Source: Edaphochlamys debaryana (taxonomy: Eukaryota; Chlorophyta; Chlorophyceae; Chlamydomonadales). From it: a DNA stretch of 64,000 bases. Both the position numbers and the translations under genes were made by a program. Below are positions 43,666 through 55,755 of this stretch, piece after piece (the first letter of the stretch is position 1; every line of letters starts with the position of its first letter). The stretch is from contig JAEHOE010000022.1 of the NCBI GenBank assembly GCA_016858145.1, positions 1,116,001 through 1,180,000 on the forward strand, in the 5' to 3' direction. The notes below the pieces were generated by a model. The model did not search any database, was not told where the DNA came from, and was given only the letters and a program-made list of their open reading frames with translations.

Positions 43666-46600
43666 ATGCCGCCCGAGTACTGGACAGGTGAGCCCCGAAT
43701 GCAGCGACCGCCTGCCTGTGCCTGTGAAGTTGTGGGTCGATGGCTGAGAACTGTTCCCTCCCGTGAACCATACCCCAGACTATATGTGGCTGGTGATTGT
43801 GGGTTTCATCGTGTCCTTCGTCATGGCGGCCGGTATCGGCGCTAACGACGGTGAGGGGCCGCGAGGGGATGGGGCCCCGGCCGCGGTACAAGGCTCAGAG
43901 GGCTTCCGATCGGCGTGCGGGCGCCGTAGCTCTGCTGTTTGGCGGGCGAGGGGCGGCCATGCTAGGCGCTGCAAGCAACACGCAGTCTTACTTGAGCAAT
44001 GCACGGCCCCCTGGAGGCCTGTCTGACGGCGTCCCGCTCTCATTGAAGCGCGCTGCACCCCTTCCCCGCTCCCCTTCGCCATTTACGTAGTCGCCAACGC
44101 GTTCGGTACCTCCGTCGGCTCCAAGACCATCACCCTCAGGCAGGCATGCCTCATCGCGGCCGTGTTCGAGTTCGCCGGAGCCGTGGGCTTGGGAGGAGAA
44201 GTCACGAAAACCATTGCTGGCTCCATTGCCCGCCCCGCTGCCTTTCAAGATCAACCCGAGCTCTTCATGTGAGCGGCTGCAGGGGCACAGGGCGGGGGCT
44301 GGACTGCTGGGTCGGGAAGCGGGATCAGTGTGCGTACGTTGCCCCGTCGCCGCCCCCTCCTGCTCCACCTCGCCTTCCTTTTGCGCGCCCTCCTGACATC
44401 CCGTGCTCGTCTCATGCAGGTACGGCATGATGGTGGCCCTGATTGCCGCGTCCTCGTGGGTCTTCACCGCCACGTACTTTTGCCTCGCAGTGTCCACCAC
44501 GCATGCCGTCAGTGAGTGGTGGTGCTAGGAAGCATTGGGTCTCAGAGTTCGCTCATTCTGTTGGTGTCGTTGTAACTTCCGTATCCCACGTTCGGGCGGT
44601 CTTTCCCGGGGCTGACTTGATCTTTCCTGGTTGCCCTGTGCTGCAGTCGGCGCTGTTATTGGCTTTGCCCTGGTGTGGGGTGGCTCTGGCGCCGTGGTCT
44701 GGAACGACAAGATAGACGAGTTCCCTTACTCCAAGGTAGGCACTATGTGGATGGCATTGGTGGGGTGGTTGGGCTGCCTCCCAAGTGTGCGAGCTCTTTC
44801 TGACAAGCAGTAGGTCGTACTGTAATGCGCTGCAGTCTCGCACTCACAAAGCTGCCACCACTTCACCTGTGCCACTCCCGCAGGGCCTGGTCCCCGTCAT
44901 CTGCTCGTGGTTCGTGTCTCCCCTCATGTCTGGCATTGCAGCGTCCGTCATCTTCTGGCTGAACCGCTTCTTCGTCCTTCGCCGTGAGAACAGCACCAAT
45001 CTTGCCATCTACTGCTACCCCCTGCTCGTGGCCGTCACCGTGTTCATCAAGTGGGTGTTTGCGGTTTCAAAGCCGGAGGGGATCGGGGCATGCTCGCTTG
45101 TGCTACATAAGGACATGTGCCATAGTAGAACCCGGGCGGTCATCGCTCGACGCGGCGGCCTACTGGAGCCAACCTGGCCTTCCATGTTCCTTGACGGCGC
45201 TTCCGTCCATTATCCCTGCAGCGTGTTCTTCGTGATCTACAAGGGCGCAAAGAGCGTTGCCGGCTGGAGCTCCGACAAGTGCGCCTGGGTGGCTGGCGCG
45301 GTGGCGGGAGGCTGCTTCCTGGTTGCCTGCTTCCCGGGCATCTGGATCCTGCGCAAGGTCGTGGCGCGCGACATGGAGAGGTGAGAGCTGCGCGCGATGC
45401 TGGGGCCTAGCGCACTCAGGCCGTCCAGTTTGATACGGACGTCAGCTTGGTCTCTCAGGCTGCGACTCTGCCTGTGATGTTCTGGAGAGATGCACGCGAT
45501 GGGGCCTACGCTCTAGCCGGTACCGTTGTCTTGTGCGTGGTCGTGTGTTGCCTGGGCAAGTGCCCGACCCCCGGGGTGCCCCTACCTACATCCCGCGATG
45601 GCCGGCGTGTTGCGTGCGCAGCTTGCGCCCGGCTTGGTGACGACTCTCGTGCGGGCAGGATGTGACAAGAGATCATCCGCTTCGTCTGCCGCGCAGGGCT
45701 GCCCAGAAGGCTGCGGACGCCGAGGCTGCCGCCAACAAGCCGGCGGTGGACGAGGAGGCTCCCCAGGAGGAGTCGAGCAAGGCCATGAAGATGTTCAACT
45801 CGCTCAAGCGCGCCGCCACCCGCGGTCTCAACCAGGACATCCACGCGGTGAGTTGCCAGTGTGGAGCATTTGAGCAGAGAGCTGCAGGCATGGATATGAA
45901 GCTTGGTGTGGGCTTTGGTGGTAGATAGAAGAAAGACATCGACGAGGGTGGTTGGTGTGAGGCCTTGCCTGGCACCCTGATCCCCGCTCCCCGCCCTGTC
46001 TTGACGCCTGTGACCCTCGTGCCCCCCCCCACAGCACGTCGAGAACAACCAGGACATTCACGACATGCACGCCGCCGCCGAGGTTTTCACGCCTGAGACC
46101 GAGCAGGTCTACAAGTACCTCCAGGTCTTCTCCGCCTGCGCTGTGTCGTTCTCCCACGGAGCCAACGATGTGGCCAACGCCGTCGGCCCCTTCTCTGGCA
46201 TCTGGTGAGAGTTAGGGCTACCGTGGCATTGGTTGTTGATGGCAGAGGATGGGTGGCAGGAACCCGGTCTGAGTGACGCTGGCTGGGAATGTCCTTAAAA
46301 GGGCGCGTGCCGATGCTGCGCGTTCCCTTGATAGGTAGGCCCCTGAATTACAACCCCTTCATTTGTCCCTGCCGCCTTGCGCCCCGTTAGGTACGTGTAC
46401 CGCTACTGGACCATCAGCTCGACCGGCGATACCCCCGTCTGGGTGCTAGCCATGGGCGGTGCTGGTATCGTGGTTGGCCTTGCTACCTACGGGTACAACA
46501 TCATGATGACCCTGGGTGTGGGCCTCGCCAAGATGACCCCGTCCCGCGGCTACAGCGCTGAGATTGCCACCTCGTTCACAGTGTCGATCGCCTCGGTCTA

Positions 46601-47580
46601 CGGCCTGCCCATCTCCACCACCCAGTGCATCACGGGTGCCGAGATGGGCGTGGGGCTCGTCGAGAACGTCAGGACCGGCGTCAACTGGAAGCTGTTCGCC
46701 AAGCAGATCCTGGCCTGGGTCTTCACCCTGTTCGTCTCCGCCATTGTGTCGGCTGCTATCTTCTCCTACGGAGCCTACGCGCCGTCCATCACCATGTCCA
46801 AGGACATCGCCAAGTACGAGAACGGCATCCGGGCCCAGTCGCAGGGCCTGTACACGATCCTCGCTGCGTGAGTCAAACGTGTTAAATGCTGGGGAGGGCA
46901 GGGGGCCACAGGCGGGGGGCCACAGGCAGGGCGCTGGGCACGGGGATGCGCCCCAGCGAGATGACGCCGGGACGCCCCCAGGGCACCATAGACACACCGG
47001 GGCGAGGCGCTCGCTGTCATGGCAGTAGCTTCCGGGAAACCGCGAAGCCATTGGCGCGGTGCAGCTGTCGCGGGCTGCTCAATGCTGACGCTCAATGCTC
47101 TCGCAGCTCCAACCTGGAGCTCAACCGGACGTATGGCTTCAACGACACTACTCTGAATGCCACCATCGCCAAGGGCTTCACCACCTACTCGAAGATGTTC
47201 GACACCAAGAAGATTGGCTACATCGACCCCGAGCAGCTTCTCGCGCAGCTCAACACGTCGCTCGTGACCTACGCCAACTACTCCGTGGTGAGTGTCGTGC
47301 CGGGCGGGACAGGTGCTTGCATGGCATGGTCTGACCAGAAGTCAGTGGTAGCTCCCTGCAAACCTCCTTGCGTGCCCGTAGCCTACAGCGTTGGACCCCA
47401 CGGCTGGCCCACCTGCTTCGTAACCCCACGCCCTGTGCCCCCCTCCAGGTCATCACGGGCTACAACCACTCCACCAAGGCCATCATCCCCGAGCGTGCCC
47501 CGACCGTGCCCCTCGAGTCGACTCAGGTCGAGGTAAAGCCGTATTCTCAAGCGGCGCTCACTGGGAAGCCGGCTCCGTAA
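43666..47580 (+). CDS. PTB: PiT-family Na+/phosphate symporter (PTB), copy 3
   Basis: Exons 43666-43687, 43779-43850, 44091-44268, 44420-44511, 44647-44735, 44884-45050, 45222-45380, 45697-45847, 46035-46204, 46391-46867, 47107-47287 and 47449-47580. They total 1,890 bases, 629 aa. This is the plain twelve-exon structure, probably ancestral for the array. Both PiT signatures are intact ([36 protein letters not shown]). It is one codon shorter in the cytosolic loop (VDEEAPQEESSK) and five codons shorter at the C-terminus than copy 2. Start and stop contexts match the sisters. Three complete copies in tandem imply gene-dosage expansion of phosphate uptake. Confidence 0.93.
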
Positions 47581-48261
47581 TTTGCACCGCACAAGGTCTC
47601 AGCGGCTGAGGTGCAACGTGGGCTGCTCTCCACGTGCCTCGAGCCGACGGCTTGCTAGGGGGAAGGGTAGGCCTGCATGCATAGTAGTTGGCATTTTGCG
47701 CCAAGCTCTCGATGTGCGCCGCGTCTGTTGTGCGCTGCGTTCCTTGCAAGCTTTGGCAGCGTTTGCAGCAGGGTGTTAGGCTTTCACTTGACCAACATAC
47801 TTGTGCGGAGTGGATTTGCTGAAGAAGGAGCATTTGACTCCAGCTCCATGCCGTGCATGAGCAATGCATAGCGGGCTTGGCATGTGGTGCGTATTCATGA
47901 TTGTGCACGTCAGCGGGCAGCGGGCAGTATGGTGACGCAGCGGGGAGTGAGGGTATTGTGAAATTGCAGACCGGTGCACGTATGCGCAGAGGCAGCTTCA
48001 CCTAGTTAGGGCTAGTATGAGCCTGGGGCGTACGCATGGGGACTAGTTGAGGCGCAGGCGCGCGTGGTCCTGCGGTCAGTGCGCATCGAGTTTATGGGCC
48101 CTCGTGACCAGTGGGCATACATGCGTCCTCCCACCAATCCGTGTGGAGCTGAAGCCTGTAATCGGGCAGTCAAGCTCCCTCCCACCTCCCAGTCCTCCCA
48201 CCTCCCGCACATTCCGCGGCACTACGCCTCGTTGTCTATAGTAATCCCGCACACGTCTCAC
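47581..48261 (+). other. 3' region of PTB copy 3
   Basis: No gene seen. A TGTAA at 48157-48161 is a possible poly(A) signal about 580 bases past the stop. Confidence 0.4.
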
Positions 48262-49050
48262 GGGCGTGACGGGGCGGGTTGCGCCTACCTCCAGTTGTTC
48301 AGCTGCGCAGTGAGGCTGACCAATTCCCGTCAGGACCGGTTCCCGGGGAATGTTTTGCACGGCATGGAATCACATTCCATGATTCCCTCGGATGGAATTT
48401 CCAGCCGCCTTCCGCGGGGTTATGAGCTCAGCGCGAGCGCCTTAACTCTCATTGTGTGTCTCTGCTGAAGCCCTCGTCGCCACAACGCACACGGGACCGT
48501 TCACGCACCCACCAGCCGCTCGCACGCACCTCTCGCCTGCCTCAGCCAGCGCCTAGCGCGCCCCCTTTCCCACCACCCTGACGGGACCTGTCTAGCAGAG
48601 AGCACTCAGAGCAGTCAAGGTACCGGCAAGCGGTGCGTCGACTCCCGCTAAACAGGCGGGGACGTGGCTGGCAGCGGTAGCGTGACCACTCTCACTCGCG
48701 TCTATGGCGTGAAGCGTCCCTCTCGGCTCTGTCCCTTCAGCATTCGTCAGATGCCGCTGGACTCTCCGGACTGGCCACATGGCAAGGAGGTGCCATGGCG
48801 AGGACTCTCGGCAAAATGGCTGAGCGAATTGCGTCTATCTGGAGCTCAGCCGGCTCACGAGTCACGGCTCACGTGCGGGTGCCTTGTTGTTGTTACACGG
48901 ACAAGGGCATTAGGGCAACAGCCACGGACTCTCGTACAGGCAGTGGGCCAGAGAAAGCGAGTGTCCAGCGAAGATAGCATGCGTGGTCCCAAAAGCGCCT
49001 CTCCCAGATCCCGGGCTGAGACGCGCAGATGATGCCGGGGTACTGGACTG
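48262..49050 (+). pseudogene. Relic fourth PTB unit: promoter, 5'UTR and exon 1 only
   Basis: The block matching 43078-43470 reappears here, through the leader exon. The leader donor is decayed (agtcaag|gtaccg instead of gtaagt). At 49032-49050 the sequence atgccggggtactggactg matches PTB exon 1 (atgccgcccgagtactggacag), directly preceded by cagatg, but its donor GT has become GA. No further PTB exon follows; the magnesium-transporter gene on the other strand begins its last exon at 49215. This is therefore the truncated 5' end of a fourth array member. If still transcribed it would converge on the minus-strand gene's 3' end. Confidence 0.7.
48893..48897 (-). terminator. TGTAA poly(A) signal, MRS2-type gene
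   Basis: The minus strand reads TGTAA, about 320 bases beyond the stop codon at 49215. The 3'UTR would overlap the relic PTB unit. Confidence 0.45.
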
Positions 49051-49214
49051 GACGGCATGCCACCTCACTCACCAGCCGAGATCGCCATCACCAGCCTGGC
49101 ATGCAAGGGGCCCTGCGCCGGCCGGCTCCACGTGCATTCCCAAGGCCCAGTCCAGGCCCAATTCAGGCCCAGGCCCAGTCCAGGCCCAACCCAGGCCCCA
49201 CCAGCCCAGGCCCC

Positions 49215-52200
49215 TCACGCCACCGGCCCCTTCCACCGCGGCTTGGCGACCCCCTGCAACCCCCTCAGCCGCGTGGCCCCCTCCAGGTCCTCGTCCTCCC
49301 CCAGCTCCTGCCCCATGACGTCACCGTCGCTGCCCATCACGTGGCTGGGCCCCGCGTCCCCCCGGTCCCGGTCCTGCCAGGCCGGGTCGAACCGTGGGTC
49401 GCCCGCGGCCCCGCCCACGCCCACTCCGTCGCTGTAGGCGCGACAGGAGCTGAGTGTGGCCTCGGCCTCAGTCAGCACTCCGTCCTTGGGGTGTGTGGGG
49501 CAGGAAGGGAGGGAGGAAGGAAGCGAGAAGGGGAGGGAGGAGGGGCCAGGGCGTGGTTAGTGGCTCAAAACCCCCTCCTTCACTGCTGCACGGCTCAGCG
49601 CCTTCACGGCTTCAGGCGCTCTGGACTTTCCTTCAGGCGCCCTCGCCTACGCCAGCGCAGCAATAATCCCTCCGCCCCCGCCTTTGCACGCACCTTGTCG
49701 CGGTCAAACTGCGAGAACAGATAGTCCAGCTGCGCCCCGCTGAGCCGCACGTGCTTGGGCAGCTGGGCCCGCATGTGACGCCGGAAGGCCTCACGCGACA
49801 TGCCCGAGCCGCCGCCCCACACGCTGATCCGTGCGGAGCCGTGCTGCGCCCCGCCGCCGCCGTGCTGCGCCTGCTGGCCCACCAGCAGCCGCCGCGCCGC
49901 GGCGCTGAGGGACGGGTGCGGGTCGGCGGCGGCGGCGGCGGGCAGGCGGCGCATGGCGTCCACGATTGCCTCCAGGTCGTCGCTGTGCTGCATGAGGAAG
50001 GTCCTGTCAGGGGAAAGGGATGAAGGGAGGGAGAGATGTGAGGGAGGGATGTGAGGGAGGGATGTGAGGGAGACGGGAGGGGGTGGAGAGCGGAGGGAGC
50101 GGCCCGCTCGTCCCGAGCGCGTGCGCAGCACGGCACAGCACAGCACAGCACAGCACGCACCCCTAGTACGGCACGGTACGGCACAGCACAGCACACGCAG
50201 CACGCACCTCAGCATGCGCATGTTGTGCATGTCCTGCCGCGACGCGCGCATGAATCGGTTGGTGAAGTGGGACATGAAGGCGGGGTAGGAGCCGAAGGCG
50301 AGGGCTGCCGAGAGCATTATCATGCCCAGGAAGGCCCCGTGCGCCTCCTGGGGGGTGGCAAGGGGCGAGAGTCAGGAGGCAGGAGGCAGGAGGCGGGGGT
50401 GGTGGCGCGATGCTAGGCGCACCGCAGAAGTTCACTGCCGGCCGGCAGTGCGCTATAGCCCACATGCCGCATAGCCACAGCGTCCGCCGTTGCCCAGCCG
50501 CGTCCTGGTAGTCCTGGGCCTGGTCCTGGGCTACGTGCGCTCATGCCGTGTTCTGGCCGTGCCGGCCTCCCACGAATCCAATACCCGACCCGCGGGCACG
50601 AGCTGTGGTGACCCCCCGCACCTCCAGTCCGTTCTGCACGTTCATGCCGAACAGGGCCGAGGGCAGCGTGGCGACCATGAGCGAGATGGAGGCGACGCTG
50701 GGGGGGAGGCGGGGCGGACGACTCTGCAGTACTACCGGCGTCTACCACAGGTCGCACACGGCTCACGGTGGCACGGCATGGCGGCAAGCCCTCCCCCCTT
50801 TGAGCCCACGCAGGCCCGCACCTGATCCACAGGTTGACCAGTATGATGTGGTTGCGGGAGGAGTCGAGCTGCATGCGGTACGTGTCCCTGGCAGGGAGGC
50901 GGTCGACAAGGCACCGCGGGGAGGGACTGAGAGGTGCAACGTGCGAGCATGTGGAGGGAGCCTGCTCGCGGCACGCTGATCACGCTGGGCGGGCTCTAAG
51001 CTGCCGGCTGCAGGGGGATCCCGTTCAAAGCGCCCCGCAAGTTCGCAGCCTCTCTACCGGCCCCCCATGCACTCTGCCGTGCCCGCCCATACACACGCGT
51101 TTTACCCCTCCACCCCCGGCCTCCCCCCCACACCTCGTGCTCTCCAGGAAGTCCTCCGTCTCCAGCAGGCTGCCCACGATGGACTCGACCTCGCGGCCGT
51201 AGGTCTCCAGGATGCGGGCCGCGTCCTCCAGGGCCTGATGGGGGGTGGGGCAGGGGGTGGGACAGGGGTGGGCAGGGGGTGGGACAGGGGTGGAGGCAGG
51301 GGCTGGGCGTATGAATGCGGGCCGCGTCCTCCAGGGCCTGATGGGGGGTGGGGGGCAGCGGGGGGCAGCGGAGGGGCAGGGAGGATCGGAGAGCGGCGGG
51401 GAGCGGCGGGGGTATAAAGGAAGGCACGCGCTTGCCTGGCCACCGTCCGGTAATCCCGCAGGTCGTACGTACCCCCCCCCACACACACCTGGTTCCGCAT
51501 CGCCTCCCGCCGCCGCGCCGGGTCCGCAAACCCGCCGATAGACGGCGGCACCACGCCAAACGGCCGCCCCGCAGCCGCGGCTCCTCCCGCGCCGCCGCCG
51601 GGCCTGTCCCCGCCGGCGCCGTCCGCCCCTCCCTCCTCGCCCTCCGCCTCCGCCACCATGCCAAACCCGGCCGCCGCCGCCGCTGCGTCCGCCCCCGGAC
51701 CGGCCGCGGCACCTCCGGCCACAGCAGCCCAAGCGCCGGCCATGCCAGCGGCGCCCACGGGGGGGGAGGTGAAGGCGGGCAAAGGTGGCACGGCGGAGGC
51801 GGGGGCAGAGGATGAGGCAGGGATGGGGTGGCTTGAGGAGGCGGAAGAGGAGGCGGGGGAGGAGGATGGGGAGGGGGAAGAGGCAGGAGCGGGTGGGGAG
51901 ACGCGGTAGTGGTCTGACGTGGCGAAGTCTGCCACGCCGAGCGCCATCTCGCGGCCGCCGCTGTAGTAATAGGGCCCGCATGAGTCAGCCCCCCTGGACC
52001 CGTCTGGGCCTGGGCCGCCGCGTGAGACGGGCGGCAGGGGCGGCAGCGAGAGGAGCAGGCCCGAGGCGGCCTCTGAGTCATCGTCCAGGAACTGAGGGAA
52101 GATGAAAGGACGGAGCGCATGACTAATGTAGGGTACTGAGTACGACACACGGGCCCGGGTGTCGTGACAAAGTGCGGGAGTTGTGTAGAGGGCAGTTGAC

Positions 52201-55200
52201 AGCGGAGCAGAGAGGGCAAGTGCCCTCGCCCGCTGCCCTCGCCCGCTCCTGCTACCCGGCATGCGACGCGCACGCAGCGCCACCGCACACACCCCGGCTC
52301 CCACCCCAACCTCCGTGCCGCACCTTCTTGATTGCGTCGCACGTCTCCTTGGCGTCGTTCAGGACCGAGGTGAGCACCTGGCGATGGTAGGGGGGGAGAA
52401 GCCGGGGGGCGGGGCGGCAGGGAGCCCGTGTAACCGTGTGCGTGTCGTTCCGCCGCCCCTCCTCGTCCCGGCGGCTCACGAAGGCTCGAACCACGCCCCC
52501 GCCGCCCCCGCCCCCCATGACCCTGGGGCCCCTTCTCCACACGTCTACAGGCAAACACATGATACCGTTACCATCAACTCCTACTTTTTCCCTCCCCCAC
52601 CTTCTCCAGCAGCACGTACCTCTCCCCGTGGCCCCCCCCCCCGCCCACGCGCATCGAAACACACACGTTCTCCCCCAGTAACCCCCCGCGCTCCCCCCAC
52701 CTTCTCCAGCGGCACGAACTGCTGCACCGTGCTCTCCCCGATGCCGCCAAAGGGGTCGCCCGACCCCAGGGGCCCCTCCCCGCCGTTGGCCGCCGCGCCG
52801 CCGCCGCCGCCGCCGTCCGCTATGATTCGCTCCACCATCCAAGAGATGTGCGCCCGGCGGCGCTCGAAGTACAGCAGCGTCACGTGCAGCAGTACCTGCG
52901 GTTGCCGTACGCGTGTGCCGTACGAGGACCGATCGCGTGGGCAGGCGGGGGGAGCAGATGTGAGGCGAGGACGGGGCTGGGCACACAGGGAGGAGGCTAG
53001 TACACACTTGGCGTGTGCAGACGCTTCAATGTTGTACGGTGTAAGCAGGGAAATCCTGCGTGGCATCCTAGGAGGCTTTTAGCTGCTTACAATGGTAGCG
53101 GGACTCCTGCGTGGCATCCTAGGAGGCTTTTAGCTGCTTACATACGGCTGTACGGCATGGGGGGTGTGCTGGCCCATCCCCGCCCATTCCCCCACCTCAA
53201 GACCCCCGCCCCATCCCTCCCTCCCCCATATGCTCACCTCTAGCACGCTCAGCTCAAAGGGCACGTGCGGCTGCGCCTCGATGACCTGACAGGGGGGGCA
53301 GGGGGGGGGGGGCACCTTCTCACGCTCGAGGCGGGGCACAGACACTTGCGAAGCCACCACTTACACAGCATGGGCTTGCGGAGGCCGTAAAAGCCCCACG
53401 CGGCGCCAAACACAGACATACGCTCGCGCTGCTTCCCCCGCTCCCCCCCCAACCCCCCCACCAGCGTCATGGGCTTGATGATGTCATGGAAGTCCCGGTC
53501 CCTCCTGTCAGGGGCAGGGGGGGGAGGGGAGGGCGGGGGAGGCAAGCATTGCAGTCGTTGGGGGGTCGTCCTCTGAGCGCCGAGCGCCCGTATGGCCCCA
53601 GACAAGGAGCAGATGCAGCCGCCCCTGCCGGCTGCGGTCTCCACCCGGGCCCCATCTGCCGTACTCACTTGTTCTTGATCAGCGTGCACTGATCTTTCTC
53701 GATCACGGCCTTGATGGCCTCCGTACGGAACAGGATGCGATCGCCCCGGACCTGACAGGGGGAGCACCAGATGTGGGTAACGATCAAGGAAGGGCCGTGC
53801 CCTACCCATAGTCTGGCATGGGCTCTCTCAGTCCCTACCCCTCCCCACCCCCGCCCCCCTCCTTACTGCGATGGTCGCCCGCTGCGGGCTGAGCCGCGAG
53901 TCCGCCGCGAACAGCGACAGGTCCCGCGAGTGCAGCCCCAGCTCCGAGGCCGAGAGGCCCTCGGAGGGCTCCAGAGTGCGGCCGTCGGAGCGGACGATGA
54001 TGACCTGACAGGGGGGGGGGGGAGGGGGGGGGGGAGGGATGGGCGTGAGGGGAGGGATGGGAGGGGGTAGGAAGGGGAGAGGTGGGGCAGGGGGAGGAGT
54101 TGGAGGACCGAGGGCGCACCGCGTGTCGCAGCGGCGTGTAGCTACCATCGCTGCTGTGATTGCGTGAGGGAGAGTGACAAAACGCGTGAGGCGCGTTGCG
54201 ATTGCTTGGAGGAGGTGGAGGGCACTGGAGCATAGCCGTTGAGCAGCTGCCACGGCAGGCCCCGACCGCCGCTGCGCGCCCCCAAGCCTGTCCGCATCAC
54301 TTCCTCCCTCCTCCCACAGTGTGCACCTCAAGCAGGGCCCCGGCCCCCAACGTTCTGCCCCACACACGCACCTCGAACACAGCGTTCATCTTGTGTCGCC
54401 CGAGGATGTCCTGTCGGGAGCTCACGGGGGCGGAGTGTGTTGAGCGGAGTGTGTTGAGGGCAGCTAGGAACAGGCGCTTTGCGAACCAACAAGCCGCGAG
54501 CGGGGAGCCCATGCCCGAAGCACTATTCCCGAAACGGTACGAACGTGTGGGGCGTCCCACGCGCCGTCGTACCCGGTATGCGCCTCACCTGCACGCACAC
54601 GTTCTGTACGGAGTTGGACGAGCGCAGCACGTGCCGCTGGCTGCCCATGCGCCGTACAGAGCCGGCCTCGGCGGCGGCCGAGGACGTTGAGGGGGAGGAC
54701 GCTCCGGAGGGAGAGGCGGAGTGAGGGGAGGAGGACGGGGAGGGGGAGCCCGCCGAGGAACGGCCGGCGGAATTGGGGGCCCCGCCCCGCCCAGAGGCTG
54801 AGGGAGCCGTGGAGCGCCGGGACAGGGCGGGGCCAGGGCGCAGGAGACCACGGGAGGAGGCCGGGGGCCATCGATCTCGCCCACCCCCTCCTCCTCCTCC
54901 GCCCGCACCCTCGCCGCCTCCGACCGCTGAGGCAGTGCCAAATTGCCGCGGCGTGGCGGGGCCCAGCCCCCAGCCCAGGCCCAGGGTCGCTGGGGGGTCA
55001 CGCCCAGGGGGCTGGCCAGTTGGGAGGGCAGGCCGACGCAGCGCTCCGGCCAAGCGCCAGAAGGGGCCGGCGACTGGGCTGGGGGGATGCGTTGGCGAGG
55101 GGCAGTCCGCGGGGGAAGGGAGCCCGGGAGGAGGGGCGTGTGCCCAATGCCCGGCCAGTGGAGGGGGGCGTTGGGGTGAGACGGCACATCCGCTGCCAGT

Positions 55201-55338
55201 GCCGCCATCGACTGAAGAGTTCAAACCGCGCGCGGTGGTGCGCTGCGCCAGCGAGGTTGCGAGGCGCGATTCAGCGCTGCATCGCGAAGAAGCGAGCAGT
55301 TGGAGCAGCGCCCCCGGGATGCGGCGTGGCTTCTGCAT
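49215..55338 (-). CDS. MRS2/CorA-type magnesium transporter with C-terminal EF-hand
   Basis: Fifteen exons: 55338-54589, 54410-54372, 54004-53867, 53751-53669, 53504-53462, 53285-53238, 52895-52701, 52377-52324, 52091-51489, 51234-51134, 50887-50822, 50697-50622, 50347-50208, 50003-49694 and 49484-49215. They give 971 aa, all in phase. The N-terminus MQKPRRIPGALLQLLASSRC looks like a mitochondrial presequence. MRS2 core segments appear in order: ELGLHSRDLSLF (about 284-295), EAIKAVIEKDQ, VPFELSVLE (359-367), LETEDFLEST, MQLDSSRNHIILVNLW (TM1 region), the pore motif GMN at 724-726, then TM2 (FLGMIMLSAALAFGSYPAF). An extra tail ends in a canonical EF-hand loop, DRDKDGVLTEAE at 879-890, split by an intron. 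Exon 9 (201 aa) is a disordered Ala/Pro/Gly insert. An upstream in-frame ATG at 55425 is possible. The inner mitochondrial membrane location is inferred. Confidence 0.88.
53054..53142 (+). repeat. Duplicated 38-bp unit in MRS2-type gene intron
   Basis: tcctgcgtggcatcctagga... occurs at 53054-53091 and 53105-53142 (51-bp period), in the intron between exons 6 and 7. The two copies are perfect over 38 bases. Confidence 0.9.
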
Positions 55339-55755
55339 TTTAGCCTTCCATTGACAGCTCAGGCGCAAGGTCGCGGTTGCTCGGAAGCCCCAGTCGCAGC
55401 TGTCTTCGCTCCGAGCAAACGTCAAGCAGTTTGTGCTGCTCTCAAGAAGTTTCGGCTATTCGCTTGCTGTGAGGCCCGAGGCGTGGGCAGCGGTCAAGTT
55501 TCTGGGCGAGGGCGGCAGCTCACTCGCGAAGATCGCGCGGGTTATGCCGCTGCACCGCTGCACGTTTCTGCCGGCTCACTGACCTACAGCGTTTCGCAAA
55601 TCCATTAGAAGCCACCACGGCAAGCGGAGCGGGTGCCGGCAAGAAGCAGGGCGGAATACGTCTGACGTCCCCCGGGTCGGTCCCCCTCCCTCCTCTGTGC
55701 ACCACAACGCTTTTTCCTCAGCCCGCCCACACCGGCAGCCCTCCACCCCACCGCC
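55339..55755 (-). promoter_or_regulatory. Spacer: 3'UTR of phosphatase gene and promoter of MRS2-type gene
   Basis: 417 bases between two minus-strand genes. No TGTAA was spotted for the upstream gene and no defined promoter motif is visible. Confidence 0.4.

Noticed and set aside
48664..49032. Plus-strand frame starting MPLDSPDWPHGKEVP at 48751 as a new small gene.
   Set aside because: It lies within the decayed leader intron of the relic PTB unit and has no independent support.
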